A stretch of 14,838 nucleotides of DNA from Pascua guehoae (GCA_001600415.1 BCJX01000026.1:86739-101576), one strand, 5' to 3'. Positions 1-9,120 are shown, numbered from the stretch's first letter. Notes: generated by a model not told the origin, from the letters alone. Numbers and translations: made by a program.

Positions 1-332
1 AAGAACCTCTCCTGGCCCCAGATCATCTCAATCCATCGTACGACAATGCAAGGGAATCGCCGCAGACCGAACGTGAAGCCGGACAGGTCGTGCTCCTCTC
101 CGCAGAACCCGCAACTCGTCGTTCTCTGCGCCACACCCCAAAACGAGTCTCCCAGCAAGCTGTCCGCCTCGGAGTGGCTGGTGCCGGCGTTGGACACGTT
201 GTCGGCGACACTCGGTTGGAAGCTGGACTCGGAGTTGGCCTGTGAGAAGATGTGCACCATCGCGTCAACATCTCTCGGTGACTGGTTGGCAGTTGCCATC
301 GTAGCACCCGTGGTCAGCTCCGTCGTGCTCAT
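1..332 (-). CDS. Unidentified ORF, 3' end beyond the left edge
   Basis: An ATG at 332 (minus strand) opens a frame that stays open for 110 codons to the edge of the window, so the C-terminus is not visible. I do not recognise the product. The first 70 residues are rich in Ser, Thr, Asn and Ala and look disordered. A later stretch contains CGFCGEEH followed by a Cys 13 residues on, a possible C-x2-C-x3-H-x13-C metal-binding cluster, then a more hydrophobic segment with several Trp. It lies about 430 bases downstream of the pol end of element 1 on the same strand. It could be an extra 3' ORF of that element, the start of an adjacent element, or part of a host gene. The open frame is directly seen; that it is a real gene is inference. 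Confidence 0.35.
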   Translation of the reverse strand, partial: MSTTELTTGATMATANQSPRDVDAMVHIFSQANSESSFQPSVADNVSNAGTSHSEADSLLGDSFWGVAQRTTSCGFCGEEHDLSGFTFGLRRFPCIVVRWIEMIWGQERF

Positions 333-366
333 ATGAACGTCGGTCGTGCTTTGATTCTTCCCGTCG

Positions 367-537
367 TCAACCCCCTTTCTCCCTCCGGTTGTCTTTGGGA
401 CTCACACCCTCTCCTTCAAACCCAACTCCCTCAAACGGGTTGTGGTTCTCCACCGTCATGGTCGCGCGCTGCCCTGTCGGCGATTGGATGGTGAGGGCAG
501 AAAGGTCTGGGTTCTGGGCGCTCCAGTCGTTTGTCAT
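367..537 (-). CDS. Small unidentified ORF (56 aa) downstream of element 1 pol
   Basis: ATG at 537 and TGA at 367-369 on the minus strand. The N-terminus reads MTNDWSAQNPDLSALT and the middle NHNPFEGVGFEGEG, a composition more protein-like than the surrounding shadow frames. It ends 34 bases before the ATG at 332 and is in a different frame from it. The stop TGA is followed by Arg-rich codons, so it may itself be a mutated Arg codon like others in this window. It could be the start of a leader or gag-like ORF of a neighbouring element. No family is recognised. Confidence 0.2.
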   Translation of the reverse strand: MTNDWSAQNPDLSALTIQSPTGQRATMTVENHNPFEGVGFEGEGVSPKDNRREKGG

Positions 538-760
538 CCGAGCTGGACTTGTGGGGTGTCTGTCCGTTTCCCAAGTCTCTTTCTTCTCCTTTTATCTCTT
601 TCCCCTCCTCTGCCAGCCTTGGTCGAGTCTCTTCCCTCGTTGGTCTGCAACTCCTCTTTTCTCCCCAATTTCTTAATGGTCCGCCCTCGGACCCCGTGGC
701 ACGAGCCTCTCGTATGCCCTTCCTCGTGCACTGTCCTCCCCTGCTTCGGCCTATGGCAGA

Positions 761-1066
761 TCAGAAGCTGCTAGAGTCTCTCGGCCGCCCTTCCTCATCC
801 TCAAACCTGACCCGTTTCTTGGGCCTTGGCACTACCGACTGGGTGTTTCCCATGGACAGGGGAATAACCTGCGTTTCTGGCCTGCCGGCCGCCCGAGGCT
901 CTTCCACGTTGCCTCCCTGGTTGTCCCCTCTCCTAGTGTAGAACCTTCGCAGCCTGTTGTGGCCTACACTACCCAGCCCCGCGTCCTTGATGGGCGTGCC
1001 ATCAAGCTCCTGCAGCCTCACAGACCCCTTTTCTCCAAACTTCAGGATCTTGTACGGCCTGAGGTA
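761..1066 (-). pseudogene. pol: Element 1 integrase C-terminal tail, cut off by TGA
   Basis: This continues the integrase reading frame past the TGA at 1067-1069. The first residues, YLRPYKILKFGEKGSVRL, match the GPY/F-type module at the C-terminus of Ty3/Gypsy integrases, where a small beta-barrel helps bind DNA. It continues through LQELDGTPIKD and a basic segment ending in KKRVRFEDEEGRPRD, with a TGA at 761-763. No chromodomain is visible after the module. Because the frame is the same before and after the stop and the sequence on both sides is family-like, the stop is a nonsense mutation and not a natural end. An Arg codon CGA changed to TGA is the simplest explanation. Confidence 0.75.
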
Positions 1067-2647
1067 TCAGTCCAACCGCTTGGCCCTGTGAGAGTTGTCC
1101 TGGGTCGAGTTCCGCACCAGAACCAAGTCACCCAACTTGAATTCCCTGTCACGGTGGCGACGCTCAAAATCCTCGTTGTGCCACGGCACAGTCTCCCTCC
1201 TTGCCTCCCTGGCCCGCAGAGCTGCAAGAGCCACGTCCTCTGGGCGCCGCTCAAGCTGCCTGAGGCGCGCCTCGAGAAGCTCGACCGTGGTCATGTTGTC
1301 ACGCCAGTGTCCGGTCATGTACGTTTCATACTGTGTGTCAACGGGCAGGATGCTCTCTTCACCGTACAGCAGGAAGTGAGGGGTGTAGCCAGTAGTACGC
1401 TTGGCCGTCGTCCTGTCTGCCCACAAGGCGAGGGGCAATAGCCGCCTCCAGTTGGGCAGCCGGGATCGAGCAAGCTTGAAGAGCAGCTCTTTGATTGGCC
1501 CATTGCCTCTCTCAATGCCACCATTTGCCGCCGGGTTATGGGCCGACGTCCGAATATACCATACACCCCATGCCCGGAGCAGCNCCTCGAATTCGCCTCT
1601 GAATTCAGAGCCTCGGTCCATACTGACCTGCCCTACCAGTCCAAACCTGGCCAGTATATCCTCATAGAAGAACTGGGCGATAGTCTCGGCCTTTCCATCT
1701 GGCAGCACCCATCCTTCAACCCATCCAGTCAGATCATCCCTCGCCAGCACGATGACGTACATTCCGCCGTCCACCCCTTCACCATTGTCCACCCCCATCG
1801 TAATGCAATCGATGCTTACTTTTCCAAACATCACTGGCACGAGGATGCTAGTGCGCGGATTCTCATAGAACTGATAGTCGCGCGCTTGACAGTCCGGGCA
1901 GCTCTTCGTCCATTCTTTACACGCCGTGCTCATGCCTTGCCAGTAGAACCTCTCGGCGACCTTAAAGTAGGTGTACGGGGCACCCTTGTGACCCACCTGC
2001 TCATGACAGAGATTAAGAATCGATTCTTGCCGGGCCTTATCCACTACTACCTCTGTGGGGAGCCGATACCCTTTCCTTCTCCACAACTTGCCCTGCTCGA
2101 GGTGACAGTACTTGGCCATCAACTGCAGCCGCTTGACCTTGCTCCGACTCGCATCAGCCAGCCAACCCTTGCCTTCCAGAAACACGCCGACCGCTACCCA
2201 GTCATCGTCGTCCTTGTACAGCTCGACTTGAAACGGGATATCATCCAGAGCTTCAACCTGTGCGGCACAAGTCTCGCGCCCTCTGTCAATAGCCTCACAG
2301 TAGGCATCCAGCCACTCCTCGGGATCCGTGTCGTCACTGTCATCTTCAGCCTTTGGTCTACGCAACAGACCGTCCGCGATCCTGTGCCTCTCTCCTGGCA
2401 CATGCTTAAAGACGAAGTCGTTAAGCTTGATGTACCAGCACCACCTAGCTTCTGCCGCACTCGGCAGAAACAGAGAGTTGATCATCTGCTTGATAGACAT
2501 GCAGTCCGACTCGAGGATGAATCTAGTGTTGTGTGTGTAGTGGCAGACCGCCCTCAACCCGACGTAGATCCCATACAGCTCCAACTTTGGTTGACTGTAG
2601 CCCTGCTGTACAGCGTTGTAGTACATGCTGTAGAACCGGGCCGGGTA
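1067..2647 (-). pseudogene. pol: Element 1 RNase H and integrase portion of pol
   Basis: The frame continues from the reverse transcriptase across the TGA at 2648-2650. RNase H, which removes RNA from the RNA-DNA hybrid, is shown by SQPKLELYGIYVGLRA (the catalytic Glu), LESDCMS (catalytic Asp) and RHRIADGLLRR. Its first catalytic Asp lies before the stop, in the preceding segment. Integrase follows. The HHCC zinc-binding domain is HEQVGH with CPDC about 30 residues on, near 2010-1900. The DDE core has Asp in VSIDCITM near 1812, Asp in VSMDRGSEF near 1618, and Glu in GGIERG near 1512, with about 34 residues between the last two. One N at 1584 leaves a residue unknown. The segment ends at a second TGA, 1067-1069. 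All DDE residues are still present, so the damage is in the stops and not the active site. Confidence 0.85.
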
Positions 2648-3805
2648 TCACTTCCCATCTTCGCCCATTTGTGCTAGTTCTACTCCGCACCCCGTGATGC
2701 TGGCATCAATCGCCACTATGGGTGGGTACTTCTCGACTCTCGAGTAGTCTATCGGCCGTATCCATCCACTCAGTAGCACCCGGCGCTTGATCTCGTCCAT
2801 GGCCTCGTCGTGCTCTATCGTCCAGACGAACAGCGCGCCTCGCGGCGTCTTGGTCAACAATACTAGGGGTAGCGCTACCTTCCCGTAGTTCTTGATCCAG
2901 TTCCGAGCTACTCCTACTGTCCCCAAAAACCCTCTAACCTCCTTGGTGTTCTTACACTTCGGCCATTTCTCGATCTTGGCCGTGGCCGTCTTAGTGATCT
3001 TCCTGCCCTTGGCCGAACAGATGTATCCCACCATTTGCACCTCTGGCACACCCAAGTGCACTTTTGCCCCCGAGACGGTGCTGCCAAATCTCTTCATCTT
3101 GTGCAGCACCCTGTTGACTGACAGCGCGTGCTTGTAGACGTAGCNGCGGATGTCGGTGCCGGGTATCTTCTTGGGTTTGCCATCCGGCCCCAGGTACTGC
3201 GTGCGCGGTCCCTTGATGGTGACATCGTCCACGTACACGCACACGAGCTCCGGCGACTCCTCGGCGAATATGTAGACCATGGCGCGTTGAAACGCAGTGA
3301 CGGCGTTGGTCCATCCTTGGGGCATGCGCCACAACCTGAGAGTGCCGATCGGACTCTCAAACGTGGTCAAGTCACATGAACCCTGATGTAGCACCATTTG
3401 GTCATAGCCTGCGAAGGCGTCGAGACTTGTGTATATGTGACACCCCGCCAATTCCTCCGTCATCTCATCCATCAAAGGCGGCACACCCGCATCCTTGATC
3501 ATAACCGAGTTCAACTTCTGCAAGTCGTGCATGATCCTAATCCTCCCATCCTTCTTTTCTACCGCGAAGAAACCCGACCGGTAGCTGGACTGCGACCTCT
3601 CGTACAGCCCATTCTTCAACTTCTCCTTGAGGAACTCGATGACCTTGGCATGCATTGTTACAGGCAAACGGATGTTCCGATCTAGCCATGGCTCGTGCGA
3701 TACCACGGGTATCTTGTGGGGAGGTATGTACTCTTCCTTGAACCCTCCCTTCTCATTTTCCGTCCACACCAATGCCATCTCGTTTCTGAGGAGGACGACG
3801 GCCAT
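2648..3805 (-). pseudogene. pol: Element 1 reverse transcriptase portion of pol
   Basis: The reverse transcriptase copies element RNA into DNA inside cytoplasmic particles. Visible motifs are SSYRSGFFAVEKKDGRIRI with HDLQKLN (fingers), SLDAFAGYDQM (first catalytic Asp), the MPQGWTNAVTAFQ turn, and the YVDD box at 3224-3235, about residue 191 from the ATG at 3805. After YVDD there is an extra stretch of about 25 residues (KGPRTQYLGPDGKPKKIPG and on) before the thumb, longer than in Ty3 itself. The connection region follows, then AIDASITGCG, the start of RNase H. The frame is stopped by TGA at 2648-2650, with the RNase H continuing in the same frame. Upstream, TAG at 3806-3808 directly precedes this ATG in frame, so 3805 is probably an internal Met and not a true start. 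An N at 3145 hides one residue. Confidence 0.85.
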
Positions 3806-3825
3806 CTAGCATTTCTCCTCCTCAG

Positions 3826-6423
3826 TCAAAAATCCTCAAACTCGCCTTTGAAGAGCGCGTCTCGACGCTCCTTCGTCAACCTCTTCCCTTCTGGGATGTC
3901 CCCCAGCTTCTTGTAGCTGGTGGTGACCTCTGGCAGGTCGTCCCACACGTCAGGGGGTGTCGTCAACACTGGCTTGGCCTCCTCCGGCATCGTCGTCGGG
4001 ACTGGGCGCTTCTTGGCAACAGGCTTGTATGCGCCTGCTACCTCGTACGACTCCTGCTCGATTCCTGTCCCAAAGTCCAGGACCGTACACACCCCCGTCG
4101 TCATGTCCTCCATCACCAGCTCTTCGACCTCCAGACCATCCTCAGGCAGTTGCCGCACCTGGTTTTCAATCTGGTCGGCCAGCCTCTCCGCCATCTCCTG
4201 GATGTTCTTCAGCCCGGCTGCCACCTCCTTTTCCTCCACCGACGCCAGCGTCTCCCACTCTAGACCGGGACCCGATCCTTCCGCGTCGTATTCCATGCCG
4301 ATGACCTTGATGGCTTCCACCCTCACTCGATAGTCGGGACTCCACTCTTCGCCCTCCACCTCTTCCACCCATGCCCCTTGCACCTGGTAATCGGAACCCT
4401 CGCCTTTGGTGTAGTTGATGATTTCCGCAGCGAACCGCCCCATCTCCGTCAGGCGAGTGCTACCGCTATCCTTGTTGAGCCGCGTCAACTCGGGGCCTTC
4501 AGTGGGGAACATGGCGAACTCGGAGGTGCCAGCCAGAGTCTGTTGGCGCATGATACGGTTAGGCCCGCTCCAGAACAGGTCCACTCGGTTCATCAACAGG
4601 AACGGCATTGCCAAGTACACCTTCTCCTCGTTAAGCATGTCGCTGACCCAGAAGTAGTGGCGTGTCTCGAGGCCGCCGAAATCCAATGTACCCTCGAAGA
4701 AACCAGGCAGACCGACACCCTGTCCATGAATGCCAGAGACCCAGAAGCGGACATCGCTCCTTAGGGCCACTCTCAGCTTCTGGAACAGCTTGCGTGGGAT
4801 CATGTTCAACATAGCGCCGTCGTCCACCATGGCGCGACACTCGATCCCGCCCAGCCGACAAGGCAGCAGGGCCGTCTGCACTGCCAGAGGAAGGAAAGGG
4901 GCGCCGATCCGACCCTCTGGGTTGTAGACGTTGGGGACTAACTTTGTCCTCCCATCGCCCGTCTCCTCATAGGCCTCACTGGCCTCCCAAAGGGGCGGTA
5001 TGTACCAGGACAGGATCTCGCCCTCAACTTCCTTGGCCTCACACTGCAGATCCTCTCCGTACGCCTCCGCGCTAGCCACCTCTCCTTCAGCATCCGCGCT
5101 TCCCTGAGTTGCCTCCTCTACAGGTACGGGCTTGCCCATGGCCCTGCGGAGATAACGGGCGAAGAACGGCGACAGCGCCACGAGTTCCGCGAGCGTGAGT
5201 ACTATCCCCTGCCCGCTTGACAAATACACCAGCCTCTTACAGACCTCGGTAGGGTCGATGTCATAGGTCATGTCCGTGTTGACCTTCGCGTACTTGCTCC
5301 TACCCATCTCCCCTTTTGCCACTTCCGGCATGACAGGCTTTGCCCCTTGCGTCTTGTTTGCGGACGGGCCGGCCATTCTCGGAGAGGAAGCAGGAACCGG
5401 CGGCACCACCTTTGCCCCGGCCCTCGCCCTCCCCGGTAGGGACGAGTTTCTGCTAACACCAATAACCCCGGGCTGCCTGTCCTTAGTTAAGGGGATTAGC
5501 TTGCCGCGAGCAGGAGGCAGCGTGCCTTTCGGCACCACAGTCCCCCTCTTCGGCCTCTCTTTGGCGTAGGGAGTGGTGCGACTGTCACCGATACTGGTGG
5601 TGCGTTTATCTGCAGCTGCCACTTCTGCCTCCGTTTCCCCACGTCGCGCCTCCGACGCTCGCACCTTTTCCATGAGAAATGCCATGAGCTCGGCGTTTTC
5701 GTCATGGCACGACCTCCGGGCCTTGACACTTACTCCCCCAGGCAGCTCGTCCCACGCGACAACCAATCCCGATGCCACCTCGTATTCTCCATCCCATTCC
5801 ACCCCCGCTTCGTCCACATAGTAGTCTCCCTCCTCTTCATCCTCGTACTCGGGACTATACTCGTCGTCGGCACATGCTTCGCCGATGCACGCCTCCTCCA
5901 TCTCCTCTTCCCATCCCATTTCTACGGCCTCCTGATACCATTCTGCATTCAGTGCCGCTGCTTCAGCCGTACGCCGCTTTGCCTCGGCGAGACTCTCAGT
6001 GACACAAGCGTGCCGATTGCCCTGGGTAGGGTGTCGCCCCACCATCTCTCCAACTTTTGGTCCTCCTGCCCACACAATAGGCCTGCTCTTTCGCCCCGGC
6101 ACTTGATCTCCGTACCGGACTACGCCAAGGTCCAGAACCTCCTGCAACTTCCGACATTCGCCCACAAAGTGACCCAGGTTCCCACACCAAAAACACTCAT
6201 TCCGGCAGAACGTGAAGGGCCTCGACCCCGCCAGTTGCTGGCCTCCCCCAGGTAACAGCCCCGCTGCTGCCATTTTGGCTTCCACAGCGGCATTTTCGAT
6301 CCTGGGTTTGGTTGGCGTGGGAGTGGAGGGCCTTGGCCCCGGGGCCCTGGGCACAAACTGCGGCCTTTGGCCGTTCCACGGTGGCCGCTGGAACAGAGGC
6401 CGCGGCACGGGTCGCGGTGCGTA
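3826..6423 (-). pseudogene. gag-pro: Element 1 gag C-terminal part, zinc knuckle and protease
   Basis: This is the gag half downstream of the solo LTR insertion. It begins at the target duplication and reads TYAPRPVPRP, a Pro/Arg/Gln-rich stretch typical of the region before a nucleocapsid. A CCHC zinc knuckle, CFWCGNLGHFVGEC, lies near 6155-6196 and binds element RNA. A long acidic linker follows (runs such as EEEMEEA and EYEDEEEGDYY). The aspartic protease, which cleaves the polyprotein, is marked by CRAMVDDGAMLNMIP, with its active site DDGA at 4813-4824 in place of the usual DTG/DSG. The open frame extends to 6600, but the first residues from 6600 to 6424 are encoded by the inserted LTR. 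It ends at TGA 3826-3828; the family-like sequence LTEEEK then continues in the -1 frame, so the pol junction is shifted. Confidence 0.8.
6419..6423. repeat. 5-bp target site duplication, left copy (GCGTA)
   Basis: GCGTA directly precedes TGTAA at 6424. The same five bases follow TTACA at 7039, as expected for integration by an LTR retrotransposon integrase. Confidence 0.85.
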
Positions 6424-6488
6424 TGTAAGACGCCTGCTGGGGTCTAGTCGTAGAAGGCGGCGACGGATGCGGCAAGGATGAATCGCCA

Positions 6489-6538
6489 AGGAGGGATATA
6501 GAGCGATATCGAGCGATAGGGGGCGACGAGGGTCTGGG
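6489..6538. repeat. Subterminal inverted repeat of the insertion, left arm
   Basis: The block from GGAGGGATAT to GGTCTGGG is an imperfect inverted match to 6942-6992. Both arms contain GGGATAT near the outer edge, a CGATAT core, and GGTCTGGG at the inner edge. By eye about 70% of positions match. The arms lie about 65 and 47 bases inside the insertion ends. Confidence 0.5.
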
Positions 6539-6668
6539 GGAAGATGTGCAGCGACTGCACAGAGGATAAGAGAGAAGACGACCGCTGTCGGCGACGACAA
6601 GATGAATAGGACTTCTACAACTCAACTACGAATCTAGATCATTGGCCCTCATATGCTCAAGAGGGCCA

Positions 6669-6677
6669 CCTTATATC
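6669..6677 (-). promoter_or_regulatory. TATA-like box in the solo LTR
   Basis: On the minus strand this reads GATATAAGG, a plausible TATA element for an LTR promoter, with about 245 bases of LTR left before the TTACA end. It is the main reason for the minus orientation. There is no evidence that it is active. Confidence 0.35.
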
Positions 6678-6910
6678 TCTCTTTCTACAGTCGTGAGGGA
6701 CAGCCGCCAAGGTCTCCTTGTCCCGCCTAGCTGTCCGTCTCGTAGTGGCTATCTGGCGTATGGACCGATCGCTTATGCTAGAGCCGGCGTGCTGAGTAAG
6801 CCCGTCGGCCTTGGGACGTGGCCGAGGTCATGGGACGTCGCCTTCCATCGCCGTCGACCGAGGAATTACGAGAATGTCGGCGAGAGAGAGTCACAAGGTG
6901 GTCGTGGATA

Positions 6911-6928
6911 GTCCTTAGTAACAAGGAC
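6911..6928. repeat. Hairpin within the solo LTR
   Basis: GTCCTT and AAGGAC form a perfect 6-bp stem around a 6-base loop (AGTAAC). Function unknown. Confidence 0.4.
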
Positions 6929-6941
6929 GGGTACCTGGTGG

Positions 6942-6992
6942 GCCCAGACCGTGGGCTATGGGGCGATATGGAGCCATATCGATCGATATCCC
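6942..6992. repeat. Subterminal inverted repeat of the insertion, right arm
   Basis: Inverted partner of 6489-6538. It starts at GCCCAGACC and ends at GATATCCCT, with GGAGCCATATCGATCGATATC in its centre, itself partly palindromic. Confidence 0.5.
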
Positions 6993-7039
6993 TGCGGAAT
7001 TGCTTCCGTCTCGTATGGCGCCGTGGCTTGGTTGTTACA

Positions 7040-7044
7040 GCGTA
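7040..7044. repeat. 5-bp target site duplication, right copy (GCGTA)
   Basis: GCGTA directly follows TTACA at 7035-7039 and matches 6419-6423 exactly. Confidence 0.85.
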
Positions 7045-7750
7045 CGCGGTTCCTCCTCCCAGGGAGCTCGAGGAGTAGTAGCTACTCTCGAGGACAGGCG
7101 CGACCAACTTTCCTAGCACGTCAGGAGACTCAATGGCGGCCATGGTATATGCCTCGGCATGCTCCGCGCTCCTTGGCCCCTTGTGCGCCAGGGTCGTCCA
7201 GGCCGTGGACAACGCCTGATGTGCCCTGTGGTTGTCCAGTAACTCGCTCCTCAAACTCGGCAACCACGCTTTGGCCACCCCGGGCTGCACCTGGTTGAGT
7301 CTCACCCAGTGCTCTTGATACTCCCTCTCCACCTCTCTACGTTGGGGTAGGGCCGCGCTGACATGCTCCACCTTTAGCTTCTTCATTCCGTCTATTATCT
7401 CCTTCATCGTACCCGGCGTTTTGGGTACCCGAGCCCCGCTCAGGCCTTCAGTGAAGGTAAAAGTCATCCCGTCCCCGCCGATCTGGATCAACTTCTCCCC
7501 TTCGATCCTGCTACGATAGCGAGCTAAAGCCTCTTCCCCCCGTCGCGCCTGGTTACGAAGACTCTGGACCGCTTCGCCCTTCCCCATCCTCAGCTGCACC
7601 ATCTCATTCTCCGGGGAGAAATACTCCAAGAGCGCTTTCTCCACCTGTTTCCAGCGAGGGAGGCTCTTCCCGTCCCATCCCTCGCTCCTCCACCTACTCT
7701 CGTTCGCCACTTTCACTTCCTGCATGAGCGAGTGCGAGAAGCTGCTAAAG
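7040..7750 (-). pseudogene. gag: Element 1 gag, middle part
   Basis: This segment reads SLMQEVKVANESRWRSEGW at its start, then KQVEKALLEYFSPENEM and RRGEEALARYRSRIEGE. It is charged, helical and rich in Arg/Glu/Gln, like the capsid region of large fungal Gypsy gags, which assemble the cytoplasmic particle. It continues to YYSSSSLGGGTAY, where the solo LTR interrupts it. The frame is one base out of register with the upstream gag: upstream the old frame hits TAG at 7745-7747, while this frame already reads family-like YFSSFSHSL there, so a small indel lies at about 7748-7765. The open frame on the far side of the junction (7039 to 6778) is LTR sequence and is not gag. Confidence 0.75.
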
Positions 7751-8965
7751 TAGCAGGTACTCTTCCGACCTCCGGTACTGCTCGATCAGGAGGGCAAACT
7801 CCTCCGTGTACCACACGACATCTCCCCGCTCCATTACTCCTTTCGCCAACCACTGCGCAGCGAGCTCTTCCAAGTCCTTCGCCGTCGCCGGCGCCCTCGT
7901 AGGGTCATAGTATCTCTCTTGTAGCTCCTCCTGGAATGCCTCCTAACTTCGAACATTCATGGCCTTCACGACTGCAGCGAACTGTCGCCTCTTCCGGATG
8001 AGCACGTATTTGGGGTAGAGACTCATCCTCTCCCCTCCCGTCAGGCCGGCTGCATCCGCGGCATCATTGAACCACTCCAAGTGGTCAACCAGAGTGGTGC
8101 CGTTGAGGTCCCAGACCCTTGCCTTGTGCCCGCCGAGAGTAGGCATCGAGCGGTATGTCACCTTCTTACTAACCACTTCTTCGCTATCCTCGCTCCGAGT
8201 CTTGTCATCATACTCTCAGGCTGACTTTTGTGCATATTTGTCATGCTCCTCATAGCGCGGCTGTCGGAGGGCCCACCCAGTCCTCCGACCCTGGCCAGAG
8301 TCTCGCTCTTCTACCGCTTGTGCAGTATGCGCGGTAAAACGCCTAGTCTCTTCCCTTCTCGTCCGAAACCCAACTCGCGGAATACTGTCAGACTCCTGAT
8401 CGGTCGGGGCACAAGATCCATAACTTCCGTCCTTGCTGCTTATGGCAGGGGGTGGGCTCCGATACACGGTCCACCGGGCGGCAGCTGTGCCAGTCTCGGC
8501 GTGATCGAGCTCCGACGCTAGTGTCCTCGGCTCACGGTCTTCAACAACGGCCGCCCCATCGCGAAAGCGGGTGGTAGGGGCTCCGGGAGACACCACAGGA
8601 ACGTGGGACCGGTCTCAGGCAGAGGGGTTATCCTCTTCTCTGCCAACGGCTGCACCAGTGACTAGCACTGCAGCTTGCGCGCCGAGACCCAAGGGCGTAC
8701 GCTCCTTTGGGTCCTCAAGAGGGGCCAGGCCGTCTCTCTTGGTAGCGGGGTCCTTTGGCATCGAACCGCCGCGGCTCACGTTGCCGTGAGCCCCTCCGGC
8801 TTGCTCCGGGCTAGCATTCCTCTCTTGCTCCTCCTCTCCTCCACCCCTTCGCTCACCACTCACCTCTCTCGCCCCCGTTCCGATGTCCAAGTGCGGCGGC
8901 GGGGCCCTGTTCGCGAATCCAGGCGGCAGCACACCGCCAACCATCGATTCCGTTGCTGGGTTCAT
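7748..8965 (-). pseudogene. gag: Element 1 gag, N-terminal part with several stops
   Basis: One continuous frame on the minus strand, interrupted by TGA 8615-8617, TGA 8216-8218 and TAG 7943-7945. From ATG 8965 it reads MNPATESMVGGVLPPGFANR, followed by a low-complexity Gly/Glu/Arg-rich and probably disordered stretch. The last third is better structured: SMPTLGGHKARVWDLNGTTL, DHLEWFNDAADAAGL, then after the TAG EAFQEELQERYYDP and AAQWLAKGVMERGDVVWY, typical of a helical capsid. Since the sequence stays gag-like across each stop, these are nonsense mutations. The two TGAs fit CGA (Arg); the TAG fits TGG (Trp) or CAG. A TAG at 8966-8968 sits just before the chosen ATG, so the true start could be further upstream if that too is a mutation. 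Confidence 0.7.
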
Positions 8966-9120
8966 CTACATCCTTGGCTCGTGTTGCGCTAGGTCGGTGT
9001 CCTTGCTGTCCTTGCTTTCCTTGGGCAAGGATCGAGTCGCGATTCCTCTGAGGGCAGTTTCGAGAGTGGCCGGCCATAATTTCTTCGCTAGTCGCAAAGC
9101 AGTTCTCGGCGGGGGGGGTC

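Larger units (their letters stand above)
6424..7039 (-). mobile_element. Solo LTR (616 bp) inserted in element 1 gag
   Basis: The insertion begins TGTAA and ends TTACA, the TG...CA ends of an LTR, and is flanked on both sides by GCGTA. It contains no coding capacity and no internal region, so it fits a solo LTR left by recombination between two LTRs. If it and one duplication copy are ignored, the gag frame upstream (ending at the TAC of the duplication) runs straight into the TYAPRPVPRP frame downstream, which independently confirms both ends. The minus orientation is inferred from a TATA-like GATATAAGG at 6669-6677, about 60% of the way in. The sequence does not match the proposed LTR of element 1, so it belongs to another family. 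It has imperfect inverted repeats inside each end, so a small TIR element is the alternative. Confidence 0.8.

Noticed and set aside
372..387. Polypurine tract on the minus strand as a sign of a 3' LTR start
   Set aside because: The sequence after it does not resemble the start of the proposed 5' LTR at 9512, and it lies within a possible ORF.
1538..2677. 379-residue open frame on the plus strand
   Set aside because: It is the antisense shadow of the RNase H and integrase coding of element 1, which has clear motifs on the minus strand.
6545..6923. Shorter LTR within the insertion (TGTTACT...CTGCACA on the minus strand)
   Set aside because: Its flanking five bases do not match, whereas the outer limits 6424-7039 have a perfect duplication and correct the gag frame.
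1067..8617. UGA recoding (Trp or selenocysteine) or an alternative genetic code
   Set aside because: There are also TAG stops and frameshifts, normal TGG Trp codons are common, and TGA sits where Arg is plausible. Nonsense mutation is simpler.
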